Assembly (NCBI GenBank): GCA_963738345.1
Contig: CAVTWI010000002.1
Span: 3,162,001 to 3,226,000, forward strand
Source: Bog-159 sp963738345
Lineage (GTDB): Bacteria > Acidobacteriota > Terriglobia > Bryobacterales > Bryobacteraceae
DNA: 64,000 bases
Direction of reading: 5' to 3'
Below are positions 8,716 through 18,308 of this stretch, piece by piece (the stretch's first letter is position 1; each line of letters begins with the position of its first letter). A model generated the notes under the pieces. The model was given only the letters and a program-made list of their open reading frames with translations. It did not search any database and was not told the DNA's origin. The position numbers were made by a program, and so were the translations under genes.

Positions 8716-10020
8716 ATGGACGCAAACGAAATCGTCCTTGCCAGCCAGGAGTATCTATATCCGGCTGTCTTTCACTACTACCGCGAGCCGCTCGTCGTAG
8801 CGCGCGCCAAGAACCAGTTCGTATACGACGCCGATGGTCGCGCCTATCTGGATTTCTTCGGCGGTATTCTCACCGTCAGCGTGGGCCATTGCAATGACCG
8901 TGTGAACACTGCGGTTCATCGCCAGGTGGACACCTTGCAGCACGTGTCAACCGTTTTCGCGACCGAACCGCAAGCCGCTCTGGCCGCCAAGATCGCCTCG
9001 CTCACGCCCGGCGGCCGCCTCACGAAATCCTTCTTCACCAATAGCGGTACGGAGGCCAACGAAACCGCCATCCTGACAGCCCGCTGTTACACCGGCAGCA
9101 GCGAAATCATTGCCCTGCGCCATTCTTATCATGGACGGTCGGCGATGACTATGGCGCTTACAGGCCAAGGGTCGTGGCGGGTGGGCGGCGCGGTTCAGCC
9201 GGGCATCGTCCACGCGCATAACGCATATTGTTACCGCTGCCCCTTCGGGCTCACCTACCCCTCGTGCGATGTCCGTTGCGCGCGCGATGTGCAGGACGTG
9301 ATCCGCACCACCACCTCCGGCCGCGTGGCAGGCTTCATCGCCGAACCGATACAGGGCGTGGGCGGCTTCATCACGCCACCGAAAGAATACTTCGCTATCG
9401 TGGCCGATATCGTGCGGCAATCCGGCGGCATTTTTATCAGCGACGAAGTGCAAACCGCGTGGGGACGGACCGGCAACAAGTGGTTCGGCATCGAGCACTA
9501 TGACGTGGTTCCCGATGTAATCACCAGCGCCAAGGGCTTGGGCAACGGGTTTCCGATCGGAGTGACGGTGGCCACGCCAGAGGTCGCTGCCGGAGTCACC
9601 GGACTCACGATCTCGACATTTGGCGGCAACCCGGTCGCAACCGCGGCGGCCAAAGCCGTGCTGGATTTGATCGAAGAGGATAACTTGCTCGCCAATACCG
9701 CCGAGACCGGCGCCTACCTGAGAGCAAAGCTGGAAGAACTGCGCGACAAGCACGCTATTATTGGGGACGTACGGGGAATGGGACTGATGCAGGCGCTCGA
9801 ACTGGTGGAAGACCGCCAGACCAAAACGCCCGCCGCGCGCGCCACATCCGAACTTATGGAAGCCGCGCGGCGCAATGGATTGCTGATTGGTAAAGGCGGC
9901 ACGTACGGCAATTGCATTCGGATTTCGCCGCCCATGAATATCACGAAATCGGATGTGGACGAGTTTGCGCGACTGCTGGACCGGTCGCTGGAGGAGTGCG
10001 CCTATGGGTCAGGAAGCTAA
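8716..10020 (+). CDS. Class III PLP-dependent aminotransferase, alanine-glyoxylate type
   Basis: Cytosolic aminotransferase of 434 residues. Landmarks are SGTEANETAILTARCYTG (cofactor phosphate binding), LRHSYHGRS, the Asp of ISDEVQTAWGRTG and the Schiff-base lysine in SAKGLGNGFPIG, followed by STFGGNPVA. A short Cys-rich insertion (YCYRCPFGLTYPSCDVRC) occurs in a bacterial branch near AGXT2-type alanine-glyoxylate and 4-aminobutyrate aminotransferases. Donor and acceptor cannot be fixed by sequence. Its end overlaps the next gene by 17 bp. Confidence 0.85.
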   Translation: MDANEIVLASQEYLYPAVFHYYREPLVVARAKNQFVYDADGRAYLDFFGGILTVSVGHCNDRVNTAVHRQVDTLQHVSTVFATEPQAALAAKIASLTPGGRLTKSFFTNSGTEANETAILTARCYTGSSEIIALRHSYHGRSAMTMALTGQGSWRVGGAVQPGIVHAHNAYCYRCPFGLTYPSCDVRCARDVQDVIRTTTSGRVAGFIAEPIQGVGGFITPPKEYFAIVADIVRQSGGIFISDEVQTAWGRTGNKWFGIEHYDVVPDVITSAKGLGNGFPIGVTVATPEVAAGVTGLTISTFGGNPVATAAAKAVLDLIEEDNLLANTAETGAYLRAKLEELRDKHAIIGDVRGMGLMQALELVEDRQTKTPAARATSELMEAARRNGLLIGKGGTYGNCIRISPPMNITKSDVDEFARLLDRSLEECAYGSGS

Positions 10021-10606
10021 GTGCGAGGTTCGTTTCGAAGGCAAAGTATCGGAGGGCAAAGCCCTGCTGGAAACTGACGATCTGATTTTCCGCGGCGAAT
10101 TCCGCCTTGCGATTCCACTTAAAAGTATTAAGGCGGTGGAAGCCGTGGATGGGGTGTTGCGCATAATGTCGCCCTTGGGCACGGCAACCTTCACCCTGGG
10201 AGCGCAGGCGGAAAAGTGGGCTTACAAGATCCTGAATCCGCGCACGCTGGCCGATAAACTGGATGTGAAGCCAGACATGCGGGTGTCCCTGCTGGGCGTT
10301 CCCGACGCGCTCGAAGGCCGATGCAGCGACGTGACGACAGGCAAGGCAGCCAACAATTCCGACCTGATATTCTTTGGCGCGGAACAGGATAAAGACTTGG
10401 CCAAACTGGCCGCGCTACGGAAGTCGATCAAGCCCGGTGGGGCGATTTGGGTGGTCTATCCAAAAGGCAAGCAGGAGATCACGGAAGCGGGGGTATTAAC
10501 CGCGGGTCGCGCGGCCGGCTTTGTGGATGTGAAGGTGGCCCGGTTCTCCGACACCCACACAGCCTTGAAATTCGTCATCCCGGCAGCTCAGCGCGCGAAA
10601 AAGTGA
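10004..10606 (+). CDS. Hypothetical protein, DUF3052-like C-terminal half
   Basis: Soluble protein of 200 residues. The ATG at 10004 lies inside the end of the aminotransferase gene and is preceded by GGAGGAG, so translation is probably coupled. The first ~85 residues form a small beta-rich domain; the second half (VKPDMRVSLLGVPDALEG...GGAIWVVYPKG) resembles DUF3052, a methyltransferase-like fold lacking an obvious catalytic site. No signal peptide or membrane helix. Function unknown; co-expression with the aminotransferase is the only clue. Confidence 0.65.
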   Translation: MGQEAKCEVRFEGKVSEGKALLETDDLIFRGEFRLAIPLKSIKAVEAVDGVLRIMSPLGTATFTLGAQAEKWAYKILNPRTLADKLDVKPDMRVSLLGVPDALEGRCSDVTTGKAANNSDLIFFGAEQDKDLAKLAALRKSIKPGGAIWVVYPKGKQEITEAGVLTAGRAAGFVDVKVARFSDTHTALKFVIPAAQRAKK

Positions 10607-10647
10607 CAGCTTTCTGTTATCTTCTCCTGTGAGAGGGCAGAGTCTCC

Positions 10648-12602
10648 ATGGCGAGCCATACCAATATCGATTCCGTTCTGACTGAAACCCGCGTTTTCGA
10701 ACCTTCCAATGAATTTCGCGCGCACGCGCACATCCGCAGTCTTGCCGATTACGAGCGCATCTATCGCGAGGCTGAACAAAATCCCGCCGAGTTTTGGGGA
10801 CGCATTGCCACCGAGTTGCACTGGTTCAAACCGTGGGACCAGGTGCTCGACTGGGATTGCCCTTGGGCCAAATGGTTCTCCGGCGGCCAACTCAATCTGT
10901 CGTACAACTGCCTCGACCGCCACGTGGCCACCTGGCGGAGAAACAAAGCTGCGCTGATCTGGGAAGGCGAACCGGGCGAAGTACAGACCCTCACCTATCA
11001 GCAATTACTCACGGAAGTTTGCAAGTTCGCCAATGTCCTGAAATCGCTCGGCGTGCAGAAGGGTGACCGGGTGGCGATCTACATGGGTATGTGCCCCGCC
11101 CTTCCCATCGCCATGCTGGCATGCGCGCGAATCGGCGCACCGCACACCATTATCTTCGGAGGCTTTTCGTCCAATGCGCTAGTCGACCGCATCAACGATT
11201 CGCAAGCGTCATTAGTCATCACACAGGATGGCTCGTACCGGCGCGGCGCGGAAGTGAAGTTGAAGCCCGCCGTGGACGAGGCCGTGCTCTCCTGCCCGTC
11301 GGTCCGCGGCGTCGTGGTGTTCCGGCGCACGGGAACGCCGCAGACTATGCTGGCCGGCCGCGACTATTGGTGGCACGAGTTGATGGCTAAGGCTTCGGAT
11401 GAATGCCCCGCCGAACCGCTCGACGCTGAGCATCCCTTGTATCTGTTGTACACATCGGGCACCACCGGAAAACCTAAAGGTATTCTGCACACTACCGGCG
11501 GCTATTCGGTGGGCACCTACATCACCACGAAATGGGTGTTCGATCTGAAGGACGAGGACATCTACTGGTGCACGGCCGACATCGGCTGGGTGACGGGGCA
11601 CAGTTACATCGTCTACGGTCCGCTGCAGAACGGCGCCACCAGCCTGATGTACGAAGGCGCTCCCAACTTTCCCGAGCCAGACCGCTTCTGGAGCATCATC
11701 GACCGCCACAAGGTGAATATCTTCTATACCGCGCCCACCGCCATCCGCGCCTTCATGCGCTTCGGCAATGAGTGGCCGGCTAAGCACGCCATGAAGAGCC
11801 TGCGCCTGCTGGGGACGGTTGGCGAGCCTATCAATCCGGAAGCCTGGATGTGGTATCGCGAGCACATCGGTCACGACCGATGCCCGATCGTGGACACCTG
11901 GTGGCAGACGGAAACCGGCATGATCATGATCGCTCCACTGCCCGGCGCGACGCCCACCAAACCGGGATCCGCAACGCGGCCGTTCCCCGGCGTGGTGGCC
12001 GATGTCGTTACGCGCGAGGGCGAACCCGTGCCGCCGGGCGGCGGCGGATTCCTGGTGCTGAAAGCAGCCTTGGCCCGCCATGCTGCGCAACATCTACGGC
12101 GATCCGAAGCGTTATCAGGATCAGTATTGGTCGCAACTGCCGGGCATGTACTTCACCGGCGACGGCGCGCGCAAAGATGCCGACGGCTACTTCTGGATCA
12201 TGGGCCGCATCGACGACGTGATCAACGTCTCCGGCCATCGCCTCAGCACCATGGAGGTGGAGTCGGCGTTGGTCGCGCATCCCAAGGTGGCGGAAGCGGC
12301 AGTGGTCGGCGCGTCTGGATGATCTGAAGGGACAGGCCATCGCCGCCTTCGTCACTCTGAAAGCCGGGAACCCGCCCAGCCACGAGTTGAAAGAAGAACT
12401 GCGGCAGTGGGTGGCGAAGGAGATTGGATCGCTGGCCAAGCCGGACGACGTCCGCTTCAGCGATGCGCTGCCTAAGACGCGCAGCGGGAAAATCATGCGG
12501 CGCCTGCTGAAAGAGATCGCTGCCGGAGGCGAGGTGAAGGGCGACACGACCACGCTTGAAGATCTTTCGGTGTTGGCAAAATTGAGCGCGAACGACGACT
12601 AG
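10648..12602 (+). pseudogene. acs: Acetyl-CoA synthetase, disrupted by two +1 frameshifts
   Basis: Adenylate-forming enzyme that turns acetate, ATP and CoA into acetyl-CoA. With two single bases removed the product would be about 650 residues, the normal length. The first frame carries the ATP-binding motif YTSGTTGKPKGILHTTGGY and WWQTETGMIMIAPLPG, and breaks at 12061-12063, where an extra A turns LVLKQPWPAMLRNIYG into nonsense. The second segment has YFTGDGARKDADGYFWIMGRIDD and breaks at 12317-12318 (extra G before GATGATCTG). The third has the conserved acetylatable lysine in PKTRSGKIMRRLLK. All remaining sequence is well conserved, so sequencing error is as likely as real inactivation. Confidence 0.88.
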
Positions 12603-12603
12603 A

Positions 12604-13887
12604 ATGGTGACCTTCCACCGGTCGCTCTATTTTCGCGTGATCGCCGGAATCGTCCTCGGCGTGCTGTTGGGCTTCTTCTATCCGCATGCCGGCGAAGCGA
12701 TGAAGCCGCTGGGCGATGGATTCATCAAGCTGATCCGTATGATGATCGCGCCGATCATCTTCTTCACCGTGGTCGTGGGGATCGCCGGGATCGGCGACAT
12801 GAAGAAGCTGGGTCGCGTGGGCTTGAAGTCGCTGCTCTACTTCGAAGTGCTGACGACCATTGCCCTGCTGATCGGGCTGGTAGTGGTGAAGATCGTACAA
12901 CCCGGCGCCGGCATGAACGTGAATCCCGCGACGCTCGACGCCAAGGCCGTCGCGCAATACGCCGCGCAAGGCAAGGAACTGCATGCGGTCGATTTCCTGC
13001 TGAACATCATCCCCACTACCGTTACGAACGCTTTTACGCAGGGCGATATCTTGCAGGTGCTGCTGGTGGCGATCTTGTTCGGACTGGCGCTGGCAGCCAT
13101 TCCGCGCAACCGGCCCATCGTGGAGGCGTGCGACAAGATCGCGCATTGGTTGTTCGCGGTGGTTGCCATTATCATGCAAGCTGCGCCGCTGGGCGCTTTC
13201 GGCGCTATGGCATTCACTATCGGGAAATACGGTCTGCACACGCTACTGCCGTTGATGAAGTTATTGGCCTGCGTCTATCTGACCAGTTTCCTGTTCGTGT
13301 TCATCGTGCTAGGCGCCATCGCCTATATGCACGGCTTCAGCCTGTGGAAGTTCATCAAGTACATCAAGGAAGAGTTGCTGATCGTCCTCAGCACTTCGTC
13401 GTCGGAATCGGTGCTACCGCGGATGATGGTGAAGTTGGAGGAACTGGGCTGCGGCAAATCTGTCGTGGGCCTGGTGATTCCGTCGGGCTATTCGTTCAAT
13501 CTGGATGGCACCTCGATTTATCTGACCATCGCGGCGCTGTTCGTGGCGCAGGCGACGAACGTACATTTGACGGGCGGCCAGGAAGCCGCGCTGTTAGTGT
13601 TGCTGATGCTGAGTTCGAAGGGCGCGGCCGCGGTTACCGGCGGTGGATTCATCACTCTGGCCGCCACGCTGTCTGCCATCGGAACCGTGCCGGTGGCGGG
13701 CCTGACGCTGCTGCTGGGCGTGGACCGCTTTATGTCGGAAATGCGCGCACTGACCAATCTGGTGGGCAACGGTGTGGCCACTATCGTTGTAGCCAAGTGG
13801 GAAAACGAATTCGATGCCGAGCGTGCACGGCGCGTGCTGGACGGAGAACCGGTGATTCCACTTACTGAAATTCCCGAGCCGGCTTAG
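12604..13887 (+). CDS. dctA: Dicarboxylate/amino acid:cation symporter (DctA/GltP family)
   Basis: Inner-membrane symporter of 427 residues, usual length for the family, with about eight transmembrane helices and two re-entrant hairpins. Recognisable elements are the Ser-rich hairpin LIVLSTSSSESVLPRMM, the GYSFNLDGTSIYLTIAALFVAQA motif, and the C-terminal substrate site GVDRFMSEMRALTNLVGNGVAT, where the Arg of EMRALTN is typical of carboxylate specificity. It starts 1 bp after the acetyl-CoA synthetase stop, so it is co-transcribed. Uptake of C4-dicarboxylates or a related acid to feed the same central pathway is plausible. Confidence 0.88.
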   Translation: MVTFHRSLYFRVIAGIVLGVLLGFFYPHAGEAMKPLGDGFIKLIRMMIAPIIFFTVVVGIAGIGDMKKLGRVGLKSLLYFEVLTTIALLIGLVVVKIVQPGAGMNVNPATLDAKAVAQYAAQGKELHAVDFLLNIIPTTVTNAFTQGDILQVLLVAILFGLALAAIPRNRPIVEACDKIAHWLFAVVAIIMQAAPLGAFGAMAFTIGKYGLHTLLPLMKLLACVYLTSFLFVFIVLGAIAYMHGFSLWKFIKYIKEELLIVLSTSSSESVLPRMMVKLEELGCGKSVVGLVIPSGYSFNLDGTSIYLTIAALFVAQATNVHLTGGQEAALLVLLMLSSKGAAAVTGGGFITLAATLSAIGTVPVAGLTLLLGVDRFMSEMRALTNLVGNGVATIVVAKWENEFDAERARRVLDGEPVIPLTEIPEPA

Positions 13888-13920
13888 AGTCTGGCGCACA
13901 GACTATGAGACGATGTGGGC

Positions 13921-14820
13921 ATGGACCTCAGCCGACGAGCGTTCACCCTGGGTGGCGCAACCCTGGGAGCAGCCATGCAATTACCGGCACGACCGCCGAA
14001 CGCCACGCCCTCCATCTGCCTTTTCTCCAAAGCGCTATCGACGCTGCATTACTCGGAAATCGGCGGGGTGATCCGTGATCTTGGATTTGACGGTTGCGAT
14101 CTGACGGTGCGTCCGGGCGGCCATGTGGAGCCTGCGCTCTCGGCAGCCGATTTGTATCGCGCGGTGGAGGCTATACGCGGCGAAGGCGTCGAGATTCCTA
14201 TGATCACTACGGCTTTCGTCTCGGCCTCCGATCCCACCATTGGCAATGTGCTGGCGTTGTGTGGGCGCGACCGCATGAAGGTGCCTTACTTCAAGCTGGG
14301 TTATTGGAACTACCGGCCGGCCGATAGCATTGATGCGCGCATTGCCGAGGTCAGGCGCGAGGTTAGCGGACTGGCTTTGCTGGCACGCGCCTATGGGATG
14401 GTGGCGGGGTTCCACAACCATTCCGGCAACTATGTGGGCGAAGCCGTGTGGGACGCGCGCGCCGTCATCGACGGTTTAGATGCTAACTGGATCGGCTATT
14501 ATTTCGACCCCTGCCATGCCACTGCGGAAGGCGGCGAGGCCGGCTGGAACGTCGCGATGCGCATGGCGCTGCCTCGTATCAAAATGGTCGCGCTGAAGGA
14601 TTTTTATTGGGAGAAGGCCAACGGCAAGTGGACCATGCATATGTGTCCCATGGGACAAGGTATGGTCAAATGGACGGCGGTTTTCGCTATGCTTGCCGCC
14701 GCTCGCTTCGCCGGACCTTTGTCACTGCACATCGAATACGAACCGGCCGATACTAATGCTATTTCGCGCGATCTGGCTTTCGTGAAGAAGCAGGTTGCGG
14801 CCGCTTACCCGAGTTCCTGA
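13921..14820 (+). CDS. Tat-exported xylose isomerase-like TIM-barrel protein
   Basis: Sugar phosphate isomerase/epimerase superfamily (AP_endonuc_2 fold), about 299 residues. The N-terminus has a twin-arginine motif (LSRRAFTLGGATLGAA), predicting Tat export. The barrel shows VAGFHNHSGNYVG, YYFDPCHATAEGG and MVALKDFYW, where His, Asp and His residues would bind the divalent metal. An alternative GTG start at 13915 would add two residues. Substrate is unknown; such exported barrel proteins are common in Acidobacteriota and Planctomycetota. Confidence 0.75.
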   Translation: MDLSRRAFTLGGATLGAAMQLPARPPNATPSICLFSKALSTLHYSEIGGVIRDLGFDGCDLTVRPGGHVEPALSAADLYRAVEAIRGEGVEIPMITTAFVSASDPTIGNVLALCGRDRMKVPYFKLGYWNYRPADSIDARIAEVRREVSGLALLARAYGMVAGFHNHSGNYVGEAVWDARAVIDGLDANWIGYYFDPCHATAEGGEAGWNVAMRMALPRIKMVALKDFYWEKANGKWTMHMCPMGQGMVKWTAVFAMLAAARFAGPLSLHIEYEPADTNAISRDLAFVKKQVAAAYPSS

Positions 14821-14823
14821 TTG

Positions 14824-16084
14824 TTAGGACCTCGCCATTTCGCCTTCCACGTAGGCAAGCCGGCGCGCCAGGAAGTCTTGCTCCATGCGGTTAGCCGCAA
14901 GCGCCAACGCCTTTCGATACGCCTCGGCCGATTCGTCCAGCCGTTTCATGCGCCACAGCAGGTCGGCGCGCGCCGCGTGGTAGAGGTAATAATTATCCAA
15001 CGCCGCGGAGGCCCCCAGGCTATCGATGCGCCGCAGCCCTTCCGGCAGGCCAGCGCTCAGGGCGACAGCCACCGCGTGGTTTAGCGCGATGACCGGTGTG
15101 GGTTGGAGCGCCACCAGGTGTTCGTACAGTTCGGCGATTTGCTCCCAATCGGTTTCCGCCGGCGTCGCGGCCTGCGCGTGTAACGCGGCGATGCCCGCCT
15201 GCAAGCGGTAAGGTCCCGGTGGGCCGGCGCGAAATACTCGCTCGACAATCTGCAGTCCCTCGGCGATTTTGCCCCGATCCCAAAGCGAGCGGTCCTGCTC
15301 CTCCAGGGTAACGAGACGGCCGTCGCGCACCCGTGCCTCGCGCCGCGAATCGTGCAACAGCATCAACGCCAGCAGGCCCAAATTCTCGGGCTGGCCGGGA
15401 AGCAACTCCGTCAGCACGCGGCCCAGCCGTATGGCTTCCATACACAAATCCCCGCGAACCAAGCGGTCTCCCGCAGTGGCAGTATAGCCTTCATTGAAAA
15501 TCAGATAGATCACAGCCTGTACTGGCGCCAGACGCTCCGGCAGATCTTTGGCCGGCGGCACTTCGTATGGAATGCCGGCGTCCTGGATCTTGTGTTTCGC
15601 CCTAACCAGCCGCTGCGCCAAAGTCGGCTCCGGAAGCAGGAAGGCTCGGGCGATTTTCGGGTGTACTCAATCCTCCGAGCGTACGCAGGGTCAGTGCGAT
15701 CTGGCTCTCGCGATTCAAGGCCGGATGGCAACAGGTGAAGATCAAGCGCAGCCGGTCGTCGGGTAGGTGCATCAGGCTGTCCTCGTCTTCCGGATCGCCG
15801 GAGGTGCCGGCCCTTTCCGTTTCGTATTGCAGAACCGGCTGCTTTTCCCGCCACACGCGTTCCCGGCGGAGACGGTCGATCAGGCGGCGATGGGCGGTGG
15901 ACGTGATCCACGCTGCGGGATTGTCCGGAATGCCTTTGGCCGGCCAGGAGACCAGTGCCACGGCAAAAGCCTCCTGCATGGCCTCCTCGGCCGCATCGAA
16001 GGAACGGGATATGCGGATAAGGCTTGCGACAATCCGGCCCGATTCCTGACGGAAGACGGATTCCACAGCGACGTTCGGATCCAT
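14824..16084 (-). pseudogene. ECF-type RNA polymerase sigma factor (DUF6596 group), frameshifted
   Basis: Extracytoplasmic-function sigma factor with a long C-terminal helical extension (DUF6596), about 419 residues if the frame is restored. The N-terminal frame (from 16084) carries sigma region 2 (RSFDAAEEAMQEAFAVALVSWP) and NPAAWITSTAHRRLIDRLRRE; the second frame carries the region 4 helix (PTLAQRLVRAKHKI) and the extension with IFNEGYTAT and LNHAVAVAL. The break is at a T4 run (15654-15657 on the plus strand): dropping one T restores TPEIARAFLLPEPTLAQRL. The gene follows a YciI-family gene, the usual partner, which is itself frameshifted. Convergent with the TIM-barrel gene. Confidence 0.88.
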
Positions 16085-16098
16085 CTGCGGCGCCGCCC

Positions 16099-16459
16099 TT
16101 AAGACCGCGGCAGGTCGGCGACGGGCCGGATCTCAATACCTCCGGGCGCTCCCTTACAACTGGTGGGAATCCGCTTGGCCCACTCGATGGCTTCGTCTAA
16201 ATCGGCGCATTCAAGAATGTAGAAGCCGGCGAGTTGCTCCTTGGTTTCGGCGAAGGGACCGTCCAGGGTGATCGGCTTGCCATCCTCCATCCGAACTGTG
16301 GTGGCGGTGGCTGAGGGCTTGAGGCCCTCCACGGCAAGCAGGATATTCTTCTCGGCCGTTTCCTGCATCACCGCGCGATGGTCCCTTCAATCGCTCGATT
16401 TCGTCGGGCGGAGGCCCCCCGGGGACCTCCTTCGAATACATCAGGAACATATAGCGCAT
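16099..16459 (-). pseudogene. YciI-like (YCII/DGPF domain) protein, frameshifted
   Basis: Small protein (about 119 residues if repaired) of the YCII/DGPF family, ferredoxin-like folds often encoded next to DUF6596 sigma factors. It starts at ATG 16459 after AGGAG with MRYMFLMYSKEVPGGPPPDE and shifts frame at the CCC run 16383-16385; removing one base restores LKDHRAVMQETAEK, then LDGPFAETKEQLAGFYILE, the DGPF signature, and DLDEAIEWAKRIP. No enzymatic role is established for most members. It lies between the DinB gene and the sigma gene on the same strand, a single operon. Confidence 0.85.
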
Positions 16460-16488
16460 GTCTCGGCTCCTTTTTATAGATTATGCAA

Positions 16489-17103
16489 TCAGTTCGTGGG
16501 AAAGTGCGGATCGGCTTTCACTTCCAGTATTTGTTTGGTGTGGCGTTCGGTGTGGGCCGCGATTGCCAATACCCATTCGTAGCCGTCGAGTGGTCCGAGC
16601 GCGGGATGATTCAGGACGTGACCGCGCAGGTCGGCCGTCGATTCGAGGAAGCGTGCGGTTTCGCGGCGGCTGGCGAGAAAACGATCGAGCAACTCCTGGG
16701 GTGTCCAGCGTCCCGTAGGCACGATCATTTCGGGAGCATGGGCCTTGGTGGAACGGTCGGGCACTTTTGCCAGGATCGCCGCATCAGTCGCGTGGACGTC
16801 GGCGCCCGGTTTTCCGGCTGGCGATTGCAGAATCTGGGCGCTGATATTGCTGACAAACAGACCTTCCAGCACGGCCAGATGCTCCACGATTTCAGCCACC
16901 GACCAACGGTCCGGCGCTGGCTTAAACTTCCACTGGGCTTCCGATAGGCCCTTCACTGCGGCGGACACGCCATCGCGGGTTTCGCCCAGGTAAGTAAGAG
17001 CTTTCTCCTTCTCAGCCGGCGTAATATCTTGCGCGGCAGCGATGGTCGTAAAGGTAAATGCCAAGGCCATGGCGGGATAAAGCTTCGTAAAGTCGCGTTT
17101 CAT
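16489..17103 (-). CDS. Secreted DinB-like protein
   Basis: Protein of 204 residues with a signal peptide (MALAFTFTTIAAAQ) followed by a DinB_2-type four-helix bundle. Potential metal-binding histidines occur in WSVAEIVEHLAVLEG and in IAAHTERHTKQILE, the normal His positions of the fold, so a metal site may be intact. The start at 17103 has an AGGAG site; an open frame further upstream is not needed. It is first in the operon with the YciI-like and sigma genes. Most secreted DinB proteins in Acidobacteriota have no known function. Confidence 0.82.
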   Translation of the reverse strand: MKRDFTKLYPAMALAFTFTTIAAAQDITPAEKEKALTYLGETRDGVSAAVKGLSEAQWKFKPAPDRWSVAEIVEHLAVLEGLFVSNISAQILQSPAGKPGADVHATDAAILAKVPDRSTKAHAPEMIVPTGRWTPQELLDRFLASRRETARFLESTADLRGHVLNHPALGPLDGYEWVLAIAAHTERHTKQILEVKADPHFPTN

Positions 17104-17234
17104 AGGATGCTCCTTTGTTTTTAAGATCTCCGATATAACGACGAAGAAGGACTGGCCGAATCGACAGCGTGACGAAAATATTTTACGGGCGCGACGGCCC
17201 GGTGCCGCAGTTGATCGCATGGTACAACGGCATT

Positions 17235-18308
17235 ATGCCCACCTATCGAGTGGAAACTCCGCCGGCTGCATACGACGTGGTGGTGGAGCGCGGAGTGCTT
17301 GGCCGCGCGGCACATTTCGTGCCGCCGAAAGCCGGAAAAGTCTTTGTGGTGTCCACTGAAGATGTGTGGCGCCACCAATGTGCGGGCCTGGAAGCCGGCC
17401 TGAGTTCGCTGCCCCACGAAGTGCTTTTCCTGCCCGGTGGCGAAGATCAGAAGCGCCTGGAACCGGTGGAACGGCTCGCCGAAGAGATGGTGCGGCATGG
17501 CGCCGACCGCACCAGTATAGTGGTGGCATTTGGCGGCGGCATCGTCACGGACATGGCCGGGTTTCTGGCCGCCATCTTCATGCGCGGCATTCCAGTGGTA
17601 CAGATTCCGACTACCCTGCTTGCGCAGGTGGACGCTTCGATCGGCGGCAAAACCGGGGTGAACTTAGCCATCGGCAAGAATCTGATCGGCAGCTTTCACC
17701 AACCTCTGGCGGTGTTGATCGATCCGAGCGTGCTGACCACTCTGCCCGATCGCGAATATCGCGCGGGTTTGTACGAAATCATCAAGGCGGGCATCATATG
17801 CAGCGACTCTCTCTTCCGATTTCTGGTGGAAAATAGGGATGCGGTACTGGCTCGCCAAACGGCGGCGGTGGACCGCATTATCGCCGAGTCAGTCGATATC
17901 AAAGCGCGGGTAGTTTCCGCCGACGAGCGCGAGGGCGGCTTGCGCCGCATCTTGAATCTGGGCCACACTTTCGGACACGCGCTCGAAGCCGAAACCAAGT
18001 ACGTCCGCTTTCTGCATGGCGAAGCCGTGGCATTTGGGATGCGCGCCGCCGTATATCTTGCCCAGATGACCGGACACGTATCAGCCGAAGATGCCGTGGA
18101 TATTTTGGAAGCGATCCGGCTGTACGGCCCGATTCCCTCGCTGGCGGGCATTCCGCCGGAGCGCCTGCTGGCCCGCTTGGTCAGCGACAAGAAAACTATC
18201 CAGGGGAAAGTCCATTTCGTGCTGCCGGTGCGAATTGGAGAAGCGACGGTAGTTTCAGGCATTGCCGATGACTTGGTCTTGGCTTCGCTGCAGGCCGCGC
18301 TGGCATGA
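17235..18308 (+). CDS. aroB: 3-dehydroquinate synthase
   Basis: Second step of the shikimate pathway: DAHP to 3-dehydroquinate, NAD- and metal-dependent. Length of 357 residues fits. Motifs are LPGGEDQKRLE, the NAD-binding VAFGGGIVTDMAGFLAAIFMRG, IPTTLLAQVDASIGGKTGVN, the catalytic region YEIIKAGIICS and the zinc-binding RILNLGHTFGHALE with HGEAVAFGM. The ATG at 17235 begins MPTYRVETP; an in-frame start at 17169 would add an unlikely leader. Overlaps ubiE by 4 bp (ATGA). Confidence 0.93.
   Translation: MPTYRVETPPAAYDVVVERGVLGRAAHFVPPKAGKVFVVSTEDVWRHQCAGLEAGLSSLPHEVLFLPGGEDQKRLEPVERLAEEMVRHGADRTSIVVAFGGGIVTDMAGFLAAIFMRGIPVVQIPTTLLAQVDASIGGKTGVNLAIGKNLIGSFHQPLAVLIDPSVLTTLPDREYRAGLYEIIKAGIICSDSLFRFLVENRDAVLARQTAAVDRIIAESVDIKARVVSADEREGGLRRILNLGHTFGHALEAETKYVRFLHGEAVAFGMRAAVYLAQMTGHVSAEDAVDILEAIRLYGPIPSLAGIPPERLLARLVSDKKTIQGKVHFVLPVRIGEATVVSGIADDLVLASLQAALA

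Noticed and set aside
9953..10003. Upstream extension of the DUF3052-like gene
   Set aside because: It lies within the aminotransferase gene and lacks a ribosome-binding site, whereas ATG 10004 has GGAGGAG just upstream.
12604..13887. Restricting DctA to C4-dicarboxylates because of the gene name
   Set aside because: The family also includes glutamate and aspartate carriers, and the sequence does not decide between them.
15654..15657. Programmed ribosomal frameshifting in the sigma factor gene
   Set aside because: The site lacks a slippery heptamer and downstream structure, and several unrelated genes in the window have similar single-base breaks.
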